From Hyaloscypha bicolor E (Eukaryota > Ascomycota > Leotiomycetes > Helotiales > Hyaloscyphaceae): 64,000 bases of DNA. Below the pieces are notes generated by a model. That model made no database searches. It was not told the origin of the DNA and worked only from the letters and a program-made list of their open reading frames with translations. Positions 26,251 to 38,758 of this stretch are shown in pieces. The position numbers were made by a program, and so were the translations under genes. Position 1 is the stretch's first letter, and each line of letters begins with the position of its first letter. The stretch spans positions 186,001-250,000 of the forward strand of contig NW_020194655.1 of assembly GCF_002865645.1 (NCBI RefSeq), given 5' to 3'.

Positions 26251-26821
26251 ATTATGTGTTTTAAGCCGAAGTGATCTTACTGAGTCTTTGTAATAATATA
26301 TTATCTTATGTAATGTTCGATTATAATAGGAAAAATCCAATTTGAACTAATAAGATCATTAATAAGCTTAAAACATATTAGTAATATCATGAAATATTCT
26401 ATAAATTTTGAAGATATAATTATAATATCGATCAAATAAGAATCATATAAAACCTCGAATATCTATTTATTGATTTTATCATTATTTTATAATATTAAAG
26501 CTGGAGGATATTTTCCCGTTCTCAATATTTATTTCTTAAATCTTTATTTTGAAATATTATATCATAAAATTTTGTCCTTTTTCATAGATTTTATAATATA
26601 ATATTTATATTTTATAGATCATTTTCATTATTTTATTAATCCATCTAATAATTTTATCTGAAGATCGAATAGATATAATCGATTTGAATTCATTTTTATT
26701 TCAAAATATCTATATTATATCTTAAATATGAATAAATTAATCATAAAAATAATAATCTCTAGATTATTTCTTATATCTAGATTATAATTTGATCTATAAT
26801 TAAATTAGAAATTATCAAAAT
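26251..26821. other. AT-rich, non-RIP segment between minisatellites
   Basis: CpA and TpG are frequent here (for example ATCATGAAAT, TTTTCATTAT), unlike the flanking Copia sequence, so this DNA was not subject to RIP or arrived later. No gene, RNA or transposon signature was found. Unidentified. Confidence 0.5.
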
Positions 26822-27126
26822 AATTCAAATTATGATAATAATTCAAATTATGATAATAATTCAAATTATGATAATAATTCAAATTATGATAATAATTTCA
26901 AATTATGATAATAATTCAAATTATGATAATAATTCAAATTATGATAATAATTCAAATTATGATAATAATTCAAATTATGATAATAATTCAAATTATGATA
27001 ATAATTCAAATTATGATAATAATTCAAATTATGATAATAATTCAAATTATGATAATAATTCAAATTATGATAATAAATTCAAATTATGATAATAATTCAA
27101 ATTATGATAATAATTCAAATTATGAT
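26822..27126 (+). repeat. 18-bp minisatellite 2 (about 17 copies, runs into the gap)
   Basis: Unit ATGATAATAATTCAAATT with two single-base insertions (near 26898 and 27077) that shift phase. It continues to the last base before the run of N, so its true length is unknown. Open frames reading MIIIQI repeats are artefacts of the period. Confidence 0.95.
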
Positions 27127-27803
27127 NNNNNNNNNNNNNNNNNNNNNNNNNNNNNNNNNNNNNNNNNNNNNNNNNNNNNNNNNNNNNNNNNNNNNNNNNN
27201 NNNNNNNNNNNNNNNNNNNNNNNNNNNNNNNNNNNNNNNNNNNNNNNNNNNNNNNNNNNNNNNNNNNNNNNNNNNNNNNNNNNNNNNNNNNNNNNNNNNN
27301 NNNNNNNNNNNNNNNNNNNNNNNNNNNNNNNNNNNNNNNNNNNNNNNNNNNNNNNNNNNNNNNNNNNNNNNNNNNNNNNNNNNNNNNNNNNNNNNNNNNN
27401 NNNNNNNNNNNNNNNNNNNNNNNNNNNNNNNNNNNNNNNNNNNNNNNNNNNNNNNNNNNNNNNNNNNNNNNNNNNNNNNNNNNNNNNNNNNNNNNNNNNN
27501 NNNNNNNNNNNNNNNNNNNNNNNNNNNNNNNNNNNNNNNNNNNNNNNNNNNNNNNNNNNNNNNNNNNNNNNNNNNNNNNNNNNNNNNNNNNNNNNNNNNN
27601 NNNNNNNNNNNNNNNNNNNNNNNNNNNNNNNNNNNNNNNNNNNNNNNNNNNNNNNNNNNNNNNNNNNNNNNNNNNNNNNNNNNNNNNNNNNNNNNNNNNN
27701 NNNNNNNNNNNNNNNNNNNNNNNNNNNNNNNNNNNNNNNNNNNNNNNNNNNNNNNNNNNNNNNNNNNNNNNNNNNNNNNNNNNNNNNNNNNNNNNNNNNN
27801 NNN
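27127..27803. other. Assembly gap (677 N)
   Basis: Unresolved bases directly after minisatellite 2, most likely a collapsed tandem array. Any open frame that crosses this region is meaningless. Confidence 0.98.
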
Positions 27804-28180
27804 CACAATAACACTATATCAAAAATAGACAAAAAACTAAATCGATCTAACATAATTAAGCCCAGTACCTATAATTGATCCTTATAAAATACAATGTAAC
27901 CTTTATTATTTACATAGTAATAGTAATTTTTCTTATAGAAATAGTTTAAGGTTTTTATATTAGATTCCTATATAAAAAGCGTACATTCTACATCCATAAC
28001 AATCTATGATAAAATAACACCACAACACTTCTATTCACAACACACTTTCGAGACGTCATAGACATTAACAAATAACCACAATATCAATAATTAACATTAT
28101 ACAGACTATCAGAACTTAGCCACTGTACTTAAAGCTCTAACTATACACATCTCTGCATTATAAATTATTAGCCTTATAAA
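27804..28180. other. Non-RIP AT-rich segment after the gap
   Basis: CpA-rich sequence without RIP depletion and with no recognised gene. C content on the plus strand rises steadily toward the A+C-rich block. Confidence 0.45.
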
Positions 28181-28690
28181 AAAATCACACCGCCAACACA
28201 CACTAACCATAGCCATATTCCATATAAGTTCCTTAAAGGACTACAAATCGTCCACTCACAACCAACAACAACCCGACAACCCATCACACCCACAACAACC
28301 AACACCCACAACAAACTACCAAAAACGAAAACATCTACACCCACATCAACAACCCACACATCCCGCCCCCCAAACTCCAACACAAAACACCCACTCAAAA
28401 CCCACTCAACCCACCCAAACAAGCATCCACACCCAAAATCCAACGCATCAACCACCATCAAAAACCCCAATCACAACAGCGACAACCCACTCCACCGGAG
28501 AACAAACAAAACCACTCTAATCTACACATACCCACAAACCAAACAAATCATTATCACACCAGCCAAACAACAGAAACACACCACTCATCACCAACCAAAG
28601 CTCTCCAACAAGCTTATTAAAAACCAAACCACACAAAACCATACATACAAAGCAAAACTAAAATATAAAATAACACCCAAAATTACTATC
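28181..28690. other. Strand-skewed A+C-rich block
   Basis: By my count 28261-28680 contains about 53 G or T among 420 plus-strand bases, so about 87% is A or C. It is not a simple tandem repeat: CAACAA, CACCCA and CCACAC-like words are mixed irregularly. The complementary strand is correspondingly G+T-rich, which yields a spurious 98-codon minus-strand open frame rich in Val, Gly and Trp. No TTAGGG/CCCTAA telomere repeats occur. Origin unknown. Confidence 0.9.
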
Positions 28691-28699
28691 TAACAAATA

Positions 28700-29960
28700 A
28701 ACAACCTATAAAAACTAGTTCAATAAAATCCTATAAATTTAATCCTATCTTGCCTAATCTAGTAGGAGAGAATTATCTATTAGCCCTTTAAACTAATAAT
28801 ACTTATTTATTAGAGCTAATAATTTTATAAAGGCAAAGTAATTAAATGCTTTAAAAGGCTAAGTTCTTTAGCTAAGAAATATAAATGTTTTATTTTTAAC
28901 TATAATCTCAAGTTTAATAAGAAGTATTATTTATATAAATACTACTAGAATTACTTTTATATAGGAATACTAATATAAAAACCTCTAAACTATTTCTATA
29001 AAAAATAACATTACTATAAATAATAAAGGTACTATTTATTAAGATCTTTTTATTAAGAACTAATATATTACCTAATATATTAGAGAAGTATATATTATAT
29101 TAGTCTATTAACTAGAAGCTTTATATAATTTATTAATTACTATTTAAGCTATTAAATCTTTAATAATTAATATAAAAACATTTAATAAGTATATTTAATA
29201 GTAAATTAAAAATACTATTAGAAAACTAAAATTTATAAAGCTAATAAAGAAATTCTTATATTTAATTGTTTTTACAAATGCTTTATTTATAAATAATAGA
29301 GATCTTTTTTCCTAAATCAAATATATTCTAGTTTTAGTAAATAGAATTAAATATACTAATATAATTTACTAGTTCTCTACTAAATATAAAAGAATTACTA
29401 GAAGTATTCTAGCTTTAGAACTTTATAATATAGCTTATAGTTTTAATATAAGGATTTTAATTAAATCTATAATTAATAAAGTACTAGAAATAAAACTATT
29501 ACTAGTAATTTATATGAATTTAAAGTTATTATATAAATGCCTTATTAAATTAGAAACTATTCGAGAGAAATACTTAATAATTAATATAATATATCTTTAT
29601 TAAATATATAAATAACGAGAGATTATAGAAGTTAAATAAATTAAAAGAGAATTAAATCCTGCTAATTCTATAACGAAATTAAAGCTAATAAATACCCTCA
29701 AGTACCTAATTAATATAAATATAATATAATTAGATATAAAGAAATAGGTTAAATATAACTAAAATAAGAAATAAATATATAAAATAAAAGAATATTATAG
29801 AAGAAGAAATTATATATAAAAGGCTATAGCCTTTAATATATAACTAAAACCTTAAAAATAATATAAATATATAAAGCATTTGGAAAATCTAGTACTAGGC
29901 CGGATTAGAGAATTTATATATAATTAGAAAAAAGTACTATTTTCGCGTTTTTTTTTTTAG
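28700..29960 (+). pseudogene. Copia-A RT C-terminus and RNase H remnant
   Basis: Translated through stops, about 29030-29265 matches the end of fungal Ty1/Copia RT (RTNILPNILEKYIL..., then KFIKL). RNase H follows at 29268-29700: VFTNALFINNRDLFS, then STKYKRITRSILALELY, then KCLIKLETIREKYLI and NPANS. The pattern FTDA, RVTRSVLASELY, KLGTTxEKRLM, NPAD is typical of the family; Asp-to-Asn and Gly-to-Glu or Arg changes are RIP-type. Only the 3' third of pol remains. Confidence 0.85.
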
Positions 29961-29971
29961 AAAAGTTCTAG

Positions 29972-30203
29972 TATTAGTATAGCTATAGCTATTAATAATT
30001 ATATAATATAGTTATATAACCTTATATTATATAGGTAACTCAATAAATAAACTAGACTTTATTAGGCCTAGCAGATTTAGGAATTATATATTAATATTAT
30101 AATACTATATTTCTTATTTCTAAATAATAATAACTTTATTAACTTAATATAACTAGTATTTTATACCTATATAATAGTATTATATATTACTAGTAAACTA
30201 ACA
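29972..30203 (+). repeat. Copia-A 3' LTR
   Basis: 232 bp, starting TATTAGT and ending ACTAACA, which are mutual inverted ends once the CpA/TpG change is allowed for. Followed by the TSD copy TTTAT. Confidence 0.88.
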
Positions 30204-30568
30204 TTTATATAAAAATCGCGCTTTATATTTAAGAAAATAATTATATTAGAAGTTTAAAAAGAAAATATTTAATAAAAAGAAGTTTTATTTATATATTTAT
30301 AAATAAAAAAGACAATAATATAATAAGTTAAAACCCGATTTATATATTTAGCTAAAAGCCTTTATTAAATTATATAATAAAGGCTAAAACTTTTATTATA
30401 TAATATATCTTTTTAAATTAATAAAATAATTATATATTACTTAAGGAATTTAAATATTTTAGGAAATATAGTTTTGCTTTTTCTTGTTTTTCTTTTTTTT
30501 TTCTCTTTAGAAAATTCTATTTAATTAATTAAATTATTAGTTTTCTTTATATAAAAACCTAGCCTATA
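30204..30568 (+). repeat. Gypsy-3 (plus copy) 3' end and LTR
   Basis: 30204-30315 resumes the Gypsy-3 sequence interrupted by Copia-A. 30316-30568 (253 bp) is its 3' LTR, matching the reverse complements of 32586-32839 and 38501-38753. It abuts Copia-G on its right. Confidence 0.82.
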
Positions 30569-32580
30569 ATATAAAGCCTCTAATTAAATTATTCTTCTTT
30601 AATACTTTTTTAAAGCTTTATTTTCAAGCTTTTAATTATTATAAATATAGCTTATACTAGTTTTATTTCTTTTTTATATTATTATTAAATTAATTCCGAC
30701 TTATAAATTCAAGGTATTTTAAATTCAAAATATATTCTTACTTTACTTTTTACTAATTTTAAATAATATTAAATAGCTTATAAGTTTATTATAAATATAG
30801 CTTTTAATTATTAATATAAAGCTTATATTTAATAAATATTAAGATTTAGATCTTTATTAAGCCTTTTAATACTTCTAATACTTTTTTACTAAAAGCTAAA
30901 AAAGCTATAAAAAAACCTTATATTTCTCGTTTTACTTATACTAATTTTAAAAAGATTTCTTATATAAGTTATTACAAGTTCTTTATATTATTTCAAAGCT
31001 TATTTTTAGCCTAATATAATTTCTTTTACTTTAAAAAATAAAAGTAATAATTCTTATTATAATATTATTAATAAAGATATTTATTATTAGAAGTATATTT
31101 TTAATTATTCTTATATTATTATTTCGAGCTCTTATATTTCTATTATATAGTTTTTTTTTATTAAACTTCTAATTACTAAAAATACTATAAGCTTTTTTTT
31201 CTTAGTTCTTTTTATAAATTCTAACTTTTTAAAGTATTTATTTGCTTTTAAATACTTTATTTATATTATACTTGAAATTACTAAATCTAATAAAGAAAAT
31301 AGTAATAAAAGCTTTTTTATTAAAGCTTAAAAAGCTATTAAAAAAATAAGAAATAATTTAATTAAATAAAGGGCCTTTTATATAAACTTATTAATATTAT
31401 AATAAAGTGCCTTTAAATCTTTTACTATTAGCTTTTAAGCTTTATTATTTTAATAGATTTTATAAATAAAAAATATAAATAAAAGCTTCTTTTTATATTA
31501 TTTAATTATTTTAATCTTTACTTTAATATTCTAAAGTTTTAATAAAGCTTTAAAGTTCTCGAATTTAAATTAAAATAAAATTTTTATAAATTCATTTATA
31601 AATATATTATTTATTTAAAGATATATTATTTAAAAAACGCTTTTATTATACTTTTAATATAATTATATATTCTAAATATTAATATAATAAAGCTTTATAA
31701 TAATTCTTTTATTATTTCTAATAATTAAATAAATAATTAATTTATTATTATAGAATATAATTTAGAGCTTTCTAAAATCTAAATATAAATCTTTAAATAG
31801 CTTCTAGAAATCTATAATTTCTTTTATTATATAAGCGACTTTATATATTTTTAATTTAGTTAAAGAAATAATTATAATATTTTATTAAATAACTTTTTAT
31901 AATATTAAACTTTTAAATAAAGAAATTATATATTTAGGTTATTTATATATAAAGTATCTAATATAATTTATAGCTATATTTTTTTATATTTCTTATTATA
32001 TTAAATTACTAAAAACCGGATTCTAAATAAGTATTAAAGAGCCTAATCTATAGCTATAAAATATTCTAAAACTAAGTTTATTAAGAACTAAAAAAGTACT
32101 AAAATAATAAAAACTATATTTAATCTAATCTTTTTTTAATATCTCTTAATTTAATATAAATAAACCTAATTATTATATTTCTAAAAATTAATTTTAAATA
32201 AAGAAATATTAGGGTATTTCTTATTTATTATTCTAAACTTTTTAATAATTTTCTTAATATAAGTATTATAAACTAGCTAAAGTTTTTTAGCTTTTTAATT
32301 TCTAATTATATAAATATCTAAAAATTATTTTATATTTTATATATTATAAAGCTTATAAACTTTTTTTATCTAAGTAATAATTAATTAAATATATATTTTA
32401 TTATTCTTATAATAAAGTATTTAAGAGTTATTTATATAAAAAATAATAAAAACCTAATAATTTATATAAATATAAATATAAGACTTTTTATTAAGTTTAG
32501 AGAATTTAATTCTTTTAAAAGTATTTATCTTATATTTATATTATAAAATAAAAAAATCTTATAACTTATATAGAATTCGA
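30569..32580 (-). pseudogene. Copia-G copy 1, 3' part: RNase H and RT (minus strand)
   Basis: Aligns with 55390-57390, the second Copia-G copy. On the minus strand the conserved RT-end motif RPDIAF is clear in copy 2 (about 56935-56900) and degraded here (about 32125-32100), followed by the Copia pattern of a hydrophobic helix and a YLxxT-like segment. The left end is cut off by the Gypsy-3 (plus) LTR. The same element continues at 38759 after the Gypsy-3 (minus) insertion. Confidence 0.75.
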
Positions 32581-32585
32581 TTTAT

Positions 32586-32839
32586 TATAGGCCAGGCCTT
32601 TATATAAAAAAGACTAGTAATTCAATTAACTAAATAGAATTCTTTAAAAAGATTAAAAAATTAAAAAATAAAGAAAAGTAAAACTATATTTCTTAAAGTA
32701 TTTAAGCTCTTTAAGTAATATATAATTGCTTTATTAACTCAAGGAAATATATTATATAATAAGGGCTCCGGCTTTTATTAAATAACTTAATAAAAGCTTT
32801 TAACTAAATATATAAATTAGATTTTAATCTATTATATTA
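32586..32839 (-). repeat. Gypsy-3 3' LTR
   Basis: 254 bp, the left LTR of the minus-strand element. It pairs with 38501-38753 and with the plus-strand copy at 30316-30568. Confidence 0.85.
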
Positions 32840-35800
32840 TTTCCTTTCTTATTTATAAATACCGGCTTTATAAATATATAAGCAAGACTTCTTTTTAGTA
32901 AATAATATTTTTCTAAACTTCTAATACTATTATTTTCTTAAATATAAAATATATATAACCTTTTTATTTTATAAATAGCTTTTTAAAAGCCTTTAATTAT
33001 ATTTTATATATTTCTTATTAAAAATTTATTTGATTTTATACTTGATTTTATTTCTTATAAATTATAGTTATAATTATAAGTTATTTTAAAATTAATTTAA
33101 TACCGGATTTATTATAGCTAGTTAAAAAAGCTTACTATAAAATATATTATAAATTTCTAGAGAAATATTAAACTAAAAACTATAGCTTTCTATTATTTTA
33201 ATTATTATATATTTAATATATTTTATATTAAGATTCTTAATTAGCTTATTTATTTAAATATTCTAAAGATTAAACCAGATTTTATTTCTAATCTTAAATT
33301 TTAGGGCCTAGTCTTTTTTTCGATTTATTACTTTTTTTTAAAAATTATTAGACTATTATTATTATAGCTTATATATATTCTTATATATTATAAAGCCTAT
33401 ATATAATATTATTTATTATCTAAATAAATAATAGTTCTTTACTTTTTTTATTAACTTTATTCTAAAGCTATACTAGCTTAATATAATATTTATAAGATAG
33501 AAAAAATAAGCTAATTTCTATAAATAAAGTATTTCGATTATTAATTACTAGCTTAATATATAATAAGAGAATTATCTAATTTATTTAATTATAATTTATA
33601 AAAATACCAAAAAAAGAAATTAATTATTTAGTTTATTTTTTCTATAAATCTATTCGTTTTCAAATAATATATTATAAATAGTTAATAAGTAATATCTAAT
33701 AGTTTATATATTCTAGTTTATAGTACTTTTATAAACTATTTCCTTTAATTAAAAACTATTACTTTTAGAAGCCTATATTAGTAATAATAGATTCTTATAA
33801 ATTATTTTATTATTATTTTAATTATAATATTTATTATAGCCTCAAGTATTATTTCTTTTTCTAGATAATTTATAATTATAATTATATTAGTATGTTTTTT
33901 ATTTAATAGAAGTTCTATTATAAAGTTAATTAAGATCTTTTATTAAATTTAATTTAAAATAAAAAAGGCTTTAGAAATCCCTAATAATAATTCTTTTATA
34001 TTTATTTCTTTTATAAGTATTATAATTCTATATAAACTAATATATTTATCTTAGTATATTTAGCTAAAAGAACTATTATATAAAGAGAATACTTATAATA
34101 TTCTATTCTAAATAGCTATATTAAATCGAGTCGTGAGTTTATTAAATTAGCTTTATATAAAACTCTTTTAAGTCGAGAACCTATTACTATTTTCGAAAAA
34201 GAAATTATTTTAATTAGAATAATAAGTATTTCCTTATTAATATTTTAATTTTTAAATTAAGTAAAAATATTTGTCTTTTTTCTTATATTATTTTAATTAT
34301 AGTCTAATATAGCTTATTTTCTTTCTAAGTATTATATTAAAGCTTTCTTAATATATTTTAAGTATTATTTCTTATTTACTATTTTACTTACCTATTATTA
34401 AAATAGCTTTTATTTTCTTCTTAGCTTCTTGAACCTAGTTTAAAATAAATCTTCTTATTTTTAAAAGGCTTTCGTTTTATTTTATATATTTCCTTACTAA
34501 TTTATATTTATAAATTAGGCCCTTATATTTTACTAGCTTTTAGACTAGGCCTTTTTTCCTTAATTTCAGTTTTCTAGGCCAGGCTTAGGAAATTAAATAA
34601 ACTTCTTTTTAACTTATCTTTTTACTTATATTAGTATTATAAGAATTAAGTTTTTAGGGAAATTATTAAGGATTTCCGGTTTTAATAATTATAATATTTT
34701 CGATTACTAATATTTATTTCTTTTCTTATTAAAAAGATTTTATTCTTGTTTTAAGAATATATTTATTTATATATTATCTTTTCCTAAAATATATAAAATC
34801 TTAAAATTATATTATAAGAGAAATAGAAATTACTTTATTTATTATTTAATAAGTTTCCGTATTATTACAAAATATTTTAGGTTTTTATAATTTATTTAAA
34901 TCTTAAACTAGCAAATATTTCTTAGCTTCATATTTTATTCTTTTAAATAATAAATAATTATAAATATTTCCTTATTATAGATCTTATAATTATATTTTAT
35001 AAGATTATTCTTTTCTAAAAAAAATATATAAGATTATAAAATACCTTTTTTATTAATTTATATAAGAATATTACTTATATTTTATTTAAAGAAGTTTATT
35101 TCTTAATTATTTCTTAATTATTTCCTAATTATACTAATACTAGAGCCAAAATAAATATTTTCTTAAGCGTTTAAAAAGTAGTTTTTATTTTATTTATTTA
35201 TAAGAATACTCGATTCTTATATATAAAGTTAAATAATAATTAAATAATCTTTAAGAATTCTCGAATAAAATATTAATAAAAATTAATAAATCCTAAGAAA
35301 TTTTATATATCTTTTATTAATTTTGGGGCTTTCTAACTTAGAATAACTTTAATCTTTACTAGATTTATATAAATACTTTTTTCGGTCTCTATAATAAACC
35401 CTAAATATTTTATTAATTTAATCTCAAATTCGCATTTATTAATATTTAGCTATAAACTTATTTTTTAAAATTATTAAAAAACCTTTTATATATACTTGTA
35501 ATATTTATTCTTTAATTTTAATAAATAAATAAAAATATTATTTATATAAATAAAATAAAACTTATTTAGGAAATTCCTAAGAATTTAATTAATATATTTC
35601 TAAAATATATTCGAGATATTTATTAAGTTAAAGGAAATTACTAATTACTTATAAAGTTTATATCTTATATAAAAGGCTATTTTTTACTTATTTCTTTTAG
35701 TAATATAAATCTTATAAAAAGCTATTCTAATATTAAGCTTTATAAACTATTTTACTTTTCTAATATTTTAAAAGGTCTTATAAATTAATAAAAGTAAATA

Positions 35801-36461
35801 CTAGTTCTTTTTATAAACTTATTTAGGTTCCGGTAATTTATATAAAATTATAATTTCTTATTAGATTTCTATATAAAAAGAATAGAAATAATAATAAAAG
35901 AATAACTTATTTAAATAAATCTTTTATCTAATAATTTCATAAATATCTTTTATAATACTAAAAGCTTATCTCGAGATATATTATATAATAGGCTCTATAA
36001 TATAACGAATTCTTTTTTATTAATTTCTTCTAATTTAATTTAATAATTAATTCCTTAGCCTTAAGAAAATAATAACTTTTTTATTTTAACTAGATAAAAT
36101 GCCTTTTAAAAGCTCTTATATTATTCCGGGAGCTTTATATAAGAATTAATTTTCTTTTTCCGAATTAGGGCTTTTTAAATATTTATTAGGCTAGCTAAAA
36201 AAAACTTTTATATTTTTCTTTTTATTTTTCTTTATTAAATAAGAGAATAAAGCTATTAAAACCTATATATAATTTATTATTTATAAACTAAAAATTAATA
36301 ATTTACTTATTCTATTTCATATTAAGGTTTCTAATAGCGAGATAAATAGCTTTAATCTTAAACTATAAATTTATATATTTTATAAATAAAGCTATTATAT
36401 ATCTGAAACTATTTCTAAGCTAAAGATCTTAGAAATTATATATAAAAAAAATAAGATTTAT

Positions 36462-36708
36462 AATAGCTGTGACGGCAGGAACAAAGCAATGGAACGATGC
36501 TCAAAGATCAATGATTTCCAATGTCCTACAGAATCTAAAGCTAAGGAGAGAAGGAGTGAGGTGTGGCAGTGGATAAGTAGGTATGGCCAAGACCACTGAA
36601 ACGCCGAGCTTTGGAAGCGAGCTTGGTTTGAACCATAGCTTGGAACCTTAGCTGAAACCAACCCCTTTGGCTGAAACCAACCATGTGACACCAGCCGTCA
36701 CAATAGCT
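36462..36708. mobile_element. MITE copy 1 (233 bp, 7-bp TSD AATAGCT)
   Basis: Element 36469-36701 with terminal inverted repeats GTGACGGCAGG / CCAGCCGTCAC (one mismatch) and the duplication AATAGCT at 36462-36468 and 36702-36708. It is not RIP-mutated, although the Gypsy-3 it sits in is, so it came later or was too short for RIP. No transposase: a 77-codon minus-strand open frame inside it has no family resemblance. Copies 2 and 3 are at 39620-39851 and about 54525-54728. A 7-bp TSD does not match the usual lengths of the common superfamilies (Tc1 2, PIF 3, hAT 8, MULE about 9), so I do not assign one. Confidence 0.92.
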
Positions 36709-38500
36709 ATTAATATTTATACTAAATACTATTATTTCTCTAATTATATCTAGTATTATTTTATTAAAAGCCTTTATTTATTTAGAAATAATTAGTATAT
36801 ACTAAAGATTATATTAATTAATAAAGCAAGAATTAATTATTTTATATAATATATATCTAATATTATAAGAATTTATATAAAATACTTTTTATTAATTATT
36901 ATTAATATAAGAAAAGGAAATCTTATTATATTCTTCTAAAATTACTTTTAAGCTTATTAATCTAATTTTATTTTTATATATTTTTAATAATAACTTTTAT
37001 TAGAAACTAGTCTTTTCTTAAATTAAATAAACTTAAGTTTTCTTTATTTTTACTTTTATTCTTATTTAAGATATTAATATTCTTTTCTAAAGCTACTTTT
37101 GCCTTTTTTAAAACTATTCTTAATATCTTTATACTTTTTGTTTTTGTTTTTAGCTATTTTTTTCTTTTCTTTTTTCTTTTTTTACTAGCTTAAAAAAAGA
37201 AACTTAGATATAACTTTATTTAATAATTATATATAAAATAATTATTTTAATTATACTAAAAATAAAGTCTTTTTCTCTTTTACTAATTAATTTTATTTTA
37301 GGAAATCTAATTAGAAATATTTTTTAATTATTATTTTATATTACTTATAATAAACTTTTATTTTATTAGCTAAATAAATAAAGCGGCTCTGGATAAAAAA
37401 GGGCTCTTGGGTCTTTTATTTAATTAGTTTGGATAATAGGCTTTTATACTTTTAATTTTAATTAGCTAATTATTAATTATTTATAACTGGAAATAATATT
37501 TTTAATATAATTCTTTTTCTTTTATTCTTATTATTTCTTTTATAAGCTTAGTTATAATAGTAATTTTAAAATATTTTTTTATTCTTATTTTATTATTCTT
37601 ATTTATTTATTTCTAAGATTAAGTAATTAAAATTATTCAAGAATTTACCTAAAGAAATTAACTTTTACTAAATTCGGTTCAATTTCTCTAGAGCCTTATA
37701 TTACTTTCGCAAGTTATAAAAGGCTAGATTTATTTATTTAAATAATTCTTTAATTATAAACTTCTCTTTTTCTAAATATATCTTAGCTATAAATATATCT
37801 AGTATATTATTTCTCTAAATAAGTATTTAAACTTATATTAAATCTTCTTTTTCTTTTTCTTAATTATTTCTTTATTAATTTCTAGCTTAACTTATAAGAG
37901 TTCTTTAAACTAGAAATATAGAGCCAAGTTATTTCTATTAAACTTATTAGGGTTTAAAAGGTAGGCTTTTAGTTACCTTATAAAAGGGAATTAAAGAAAT
38001 ATATAAAATAAAAGAAGGTTTTATATTTATAAAAGATTTAGGATTATTATATATTTATTATTTAATTTATATAGCTAGATTTATTATTAAATTTGCTTAT
38101 TATATAGCTAGCTTTAATAATTATTAGAACTATATTATAAAGGCTTCTTATAGCTATTAGGGAGCTTTATTTACTATCTTGGCTTTATATAATAGAGAAA
38201 TTTAATAATTTTTTCTTTTTAAGCCGGGCTTAGAAAAACCCAAATAATTTCTAATATTAATTAGTTAAATTAATATTTTGGCTTTTATATATAATTTCGA
38301 GTATTTTCTATTACTAGCTTTTATATATTCTAAAGTCTTATTAAGGTATTAGCTTTATAAGTAATTTTAAATAAAGTTTATTTCTAGTTTTATTTGCTTT
38401 AAGCTTTATTTTTTATATATAAATTTATAATTTCTTATTTCTAGCTTTATATATATATAATTTCTAGTTAATAAAAATAAAAAAGAGAAAATTCTAATAT

Positions 38501-38753
38501 TATAGGCCAGGCCTTTATATAAAGAAAACTAGTAATTTAATTAATTAAATAGAATTCTCTAAGAAAAAAAGAAAGAGAAAAACGAGAAAAAGTAAAACTA
38601 TATTCCCTAAAATATTCGAGTTCTTTAAATAATATATAATTACTTTAATAATCTAAAGAAATATATTATATAATAAGAACTCCGGCCTTTATTATATAAT
38701 TTAATAAAGTCTTTTAGCTAAGTATATAAATCGGATTTTAACTTATTATATAA
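38501..38753 (-). repeat. Gypsy-3 5' LTR
   Basis: 253 bp, the right LTR of the minus-strand element, followed by the TSD copy TTTAT. Confidence 0.85.
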
Positions 38754-38758
38754 TTTAT

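Larger units (their letters stand above)
23323..30208 (+). mobile_element. Copia-A: Ty1/Copia element with interrupted middle, TSD TTTAT
   Basis: Flanked by TTTAT at 23323-23327 and 30204-30208. Its LTRs are at 23328-23531 and 29972-30203. The host Gypsy-3 sequence is continuous across the insertion when compared with the uninterrupted copy (reverse complement of about 32.84-33.0 kb), which serves as an empty site. Recognised order is gag-like region, protease (about 26.07 kb), then the C-terminal part of RT and RNase H (28.99-29.70 kb). Integrase and most of RT are missing: 26.15-28.70 kb instead holds minisatellites, an assembly gap and an A+C-rich block. The Copia parts are RIP-mutated; much of the middle is not. 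Confidence 0.85.
32581..38758 (-). mobile_element. Gypsy-3: complete RIP-degraded Ty3/Gypsy element, TSD TTTAT
   Basis: Element 32586-38753 on the minus strand, flanked by TTTAT at 32581-32585 and 38754-38758. LTRs of 254 and 253 bp start TATAGGCC on the plus strand. A polypyrimidine run after the left LTR (about 32840-32850) is the polypurine tract in reverse. Minus-strand domains: RT with the catalytic YIDD-like box at about 35575-35515 (YINNIFIYL) and integrase core at about 33970-33860. The uninterrupted Copia-G copy at about 57390-57410 is the empty site. A MITE sits inside at 36469-36701. Confidence 0.87.

Noticed and set aside
26146..27126. Regular short arrays as a possible CRISPR
   Set aside because: Units are contiguous 18-mers without unique spacers, in a eukaryotic genome.
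26832..27853. Several open frames across the 18-bp array and the gap
   Set aside because: The frames are repeats of six codons (18-bp period) or consist of undetermined residues from the N run.
28174..28470. 98-codon minus-strand open frame
   Set aside because: It lies in the G+T-rich strand of the skewed block, and its Val/Gly/Trp/Cys composition is a direct consequence of that base composition; stop codons are rare there by chance.
28181..28690. Telomere or subtelomere
   Set aside because: C/A-rich words resemble budding-yeast telomeres superficially, but there are no CCCTAA repeats and the block lies inside a retroelement.
36458..36691. 77-codon minus-strand open frame
   Set aside because: It lies within MITE copy 1 and has no protein-family features.
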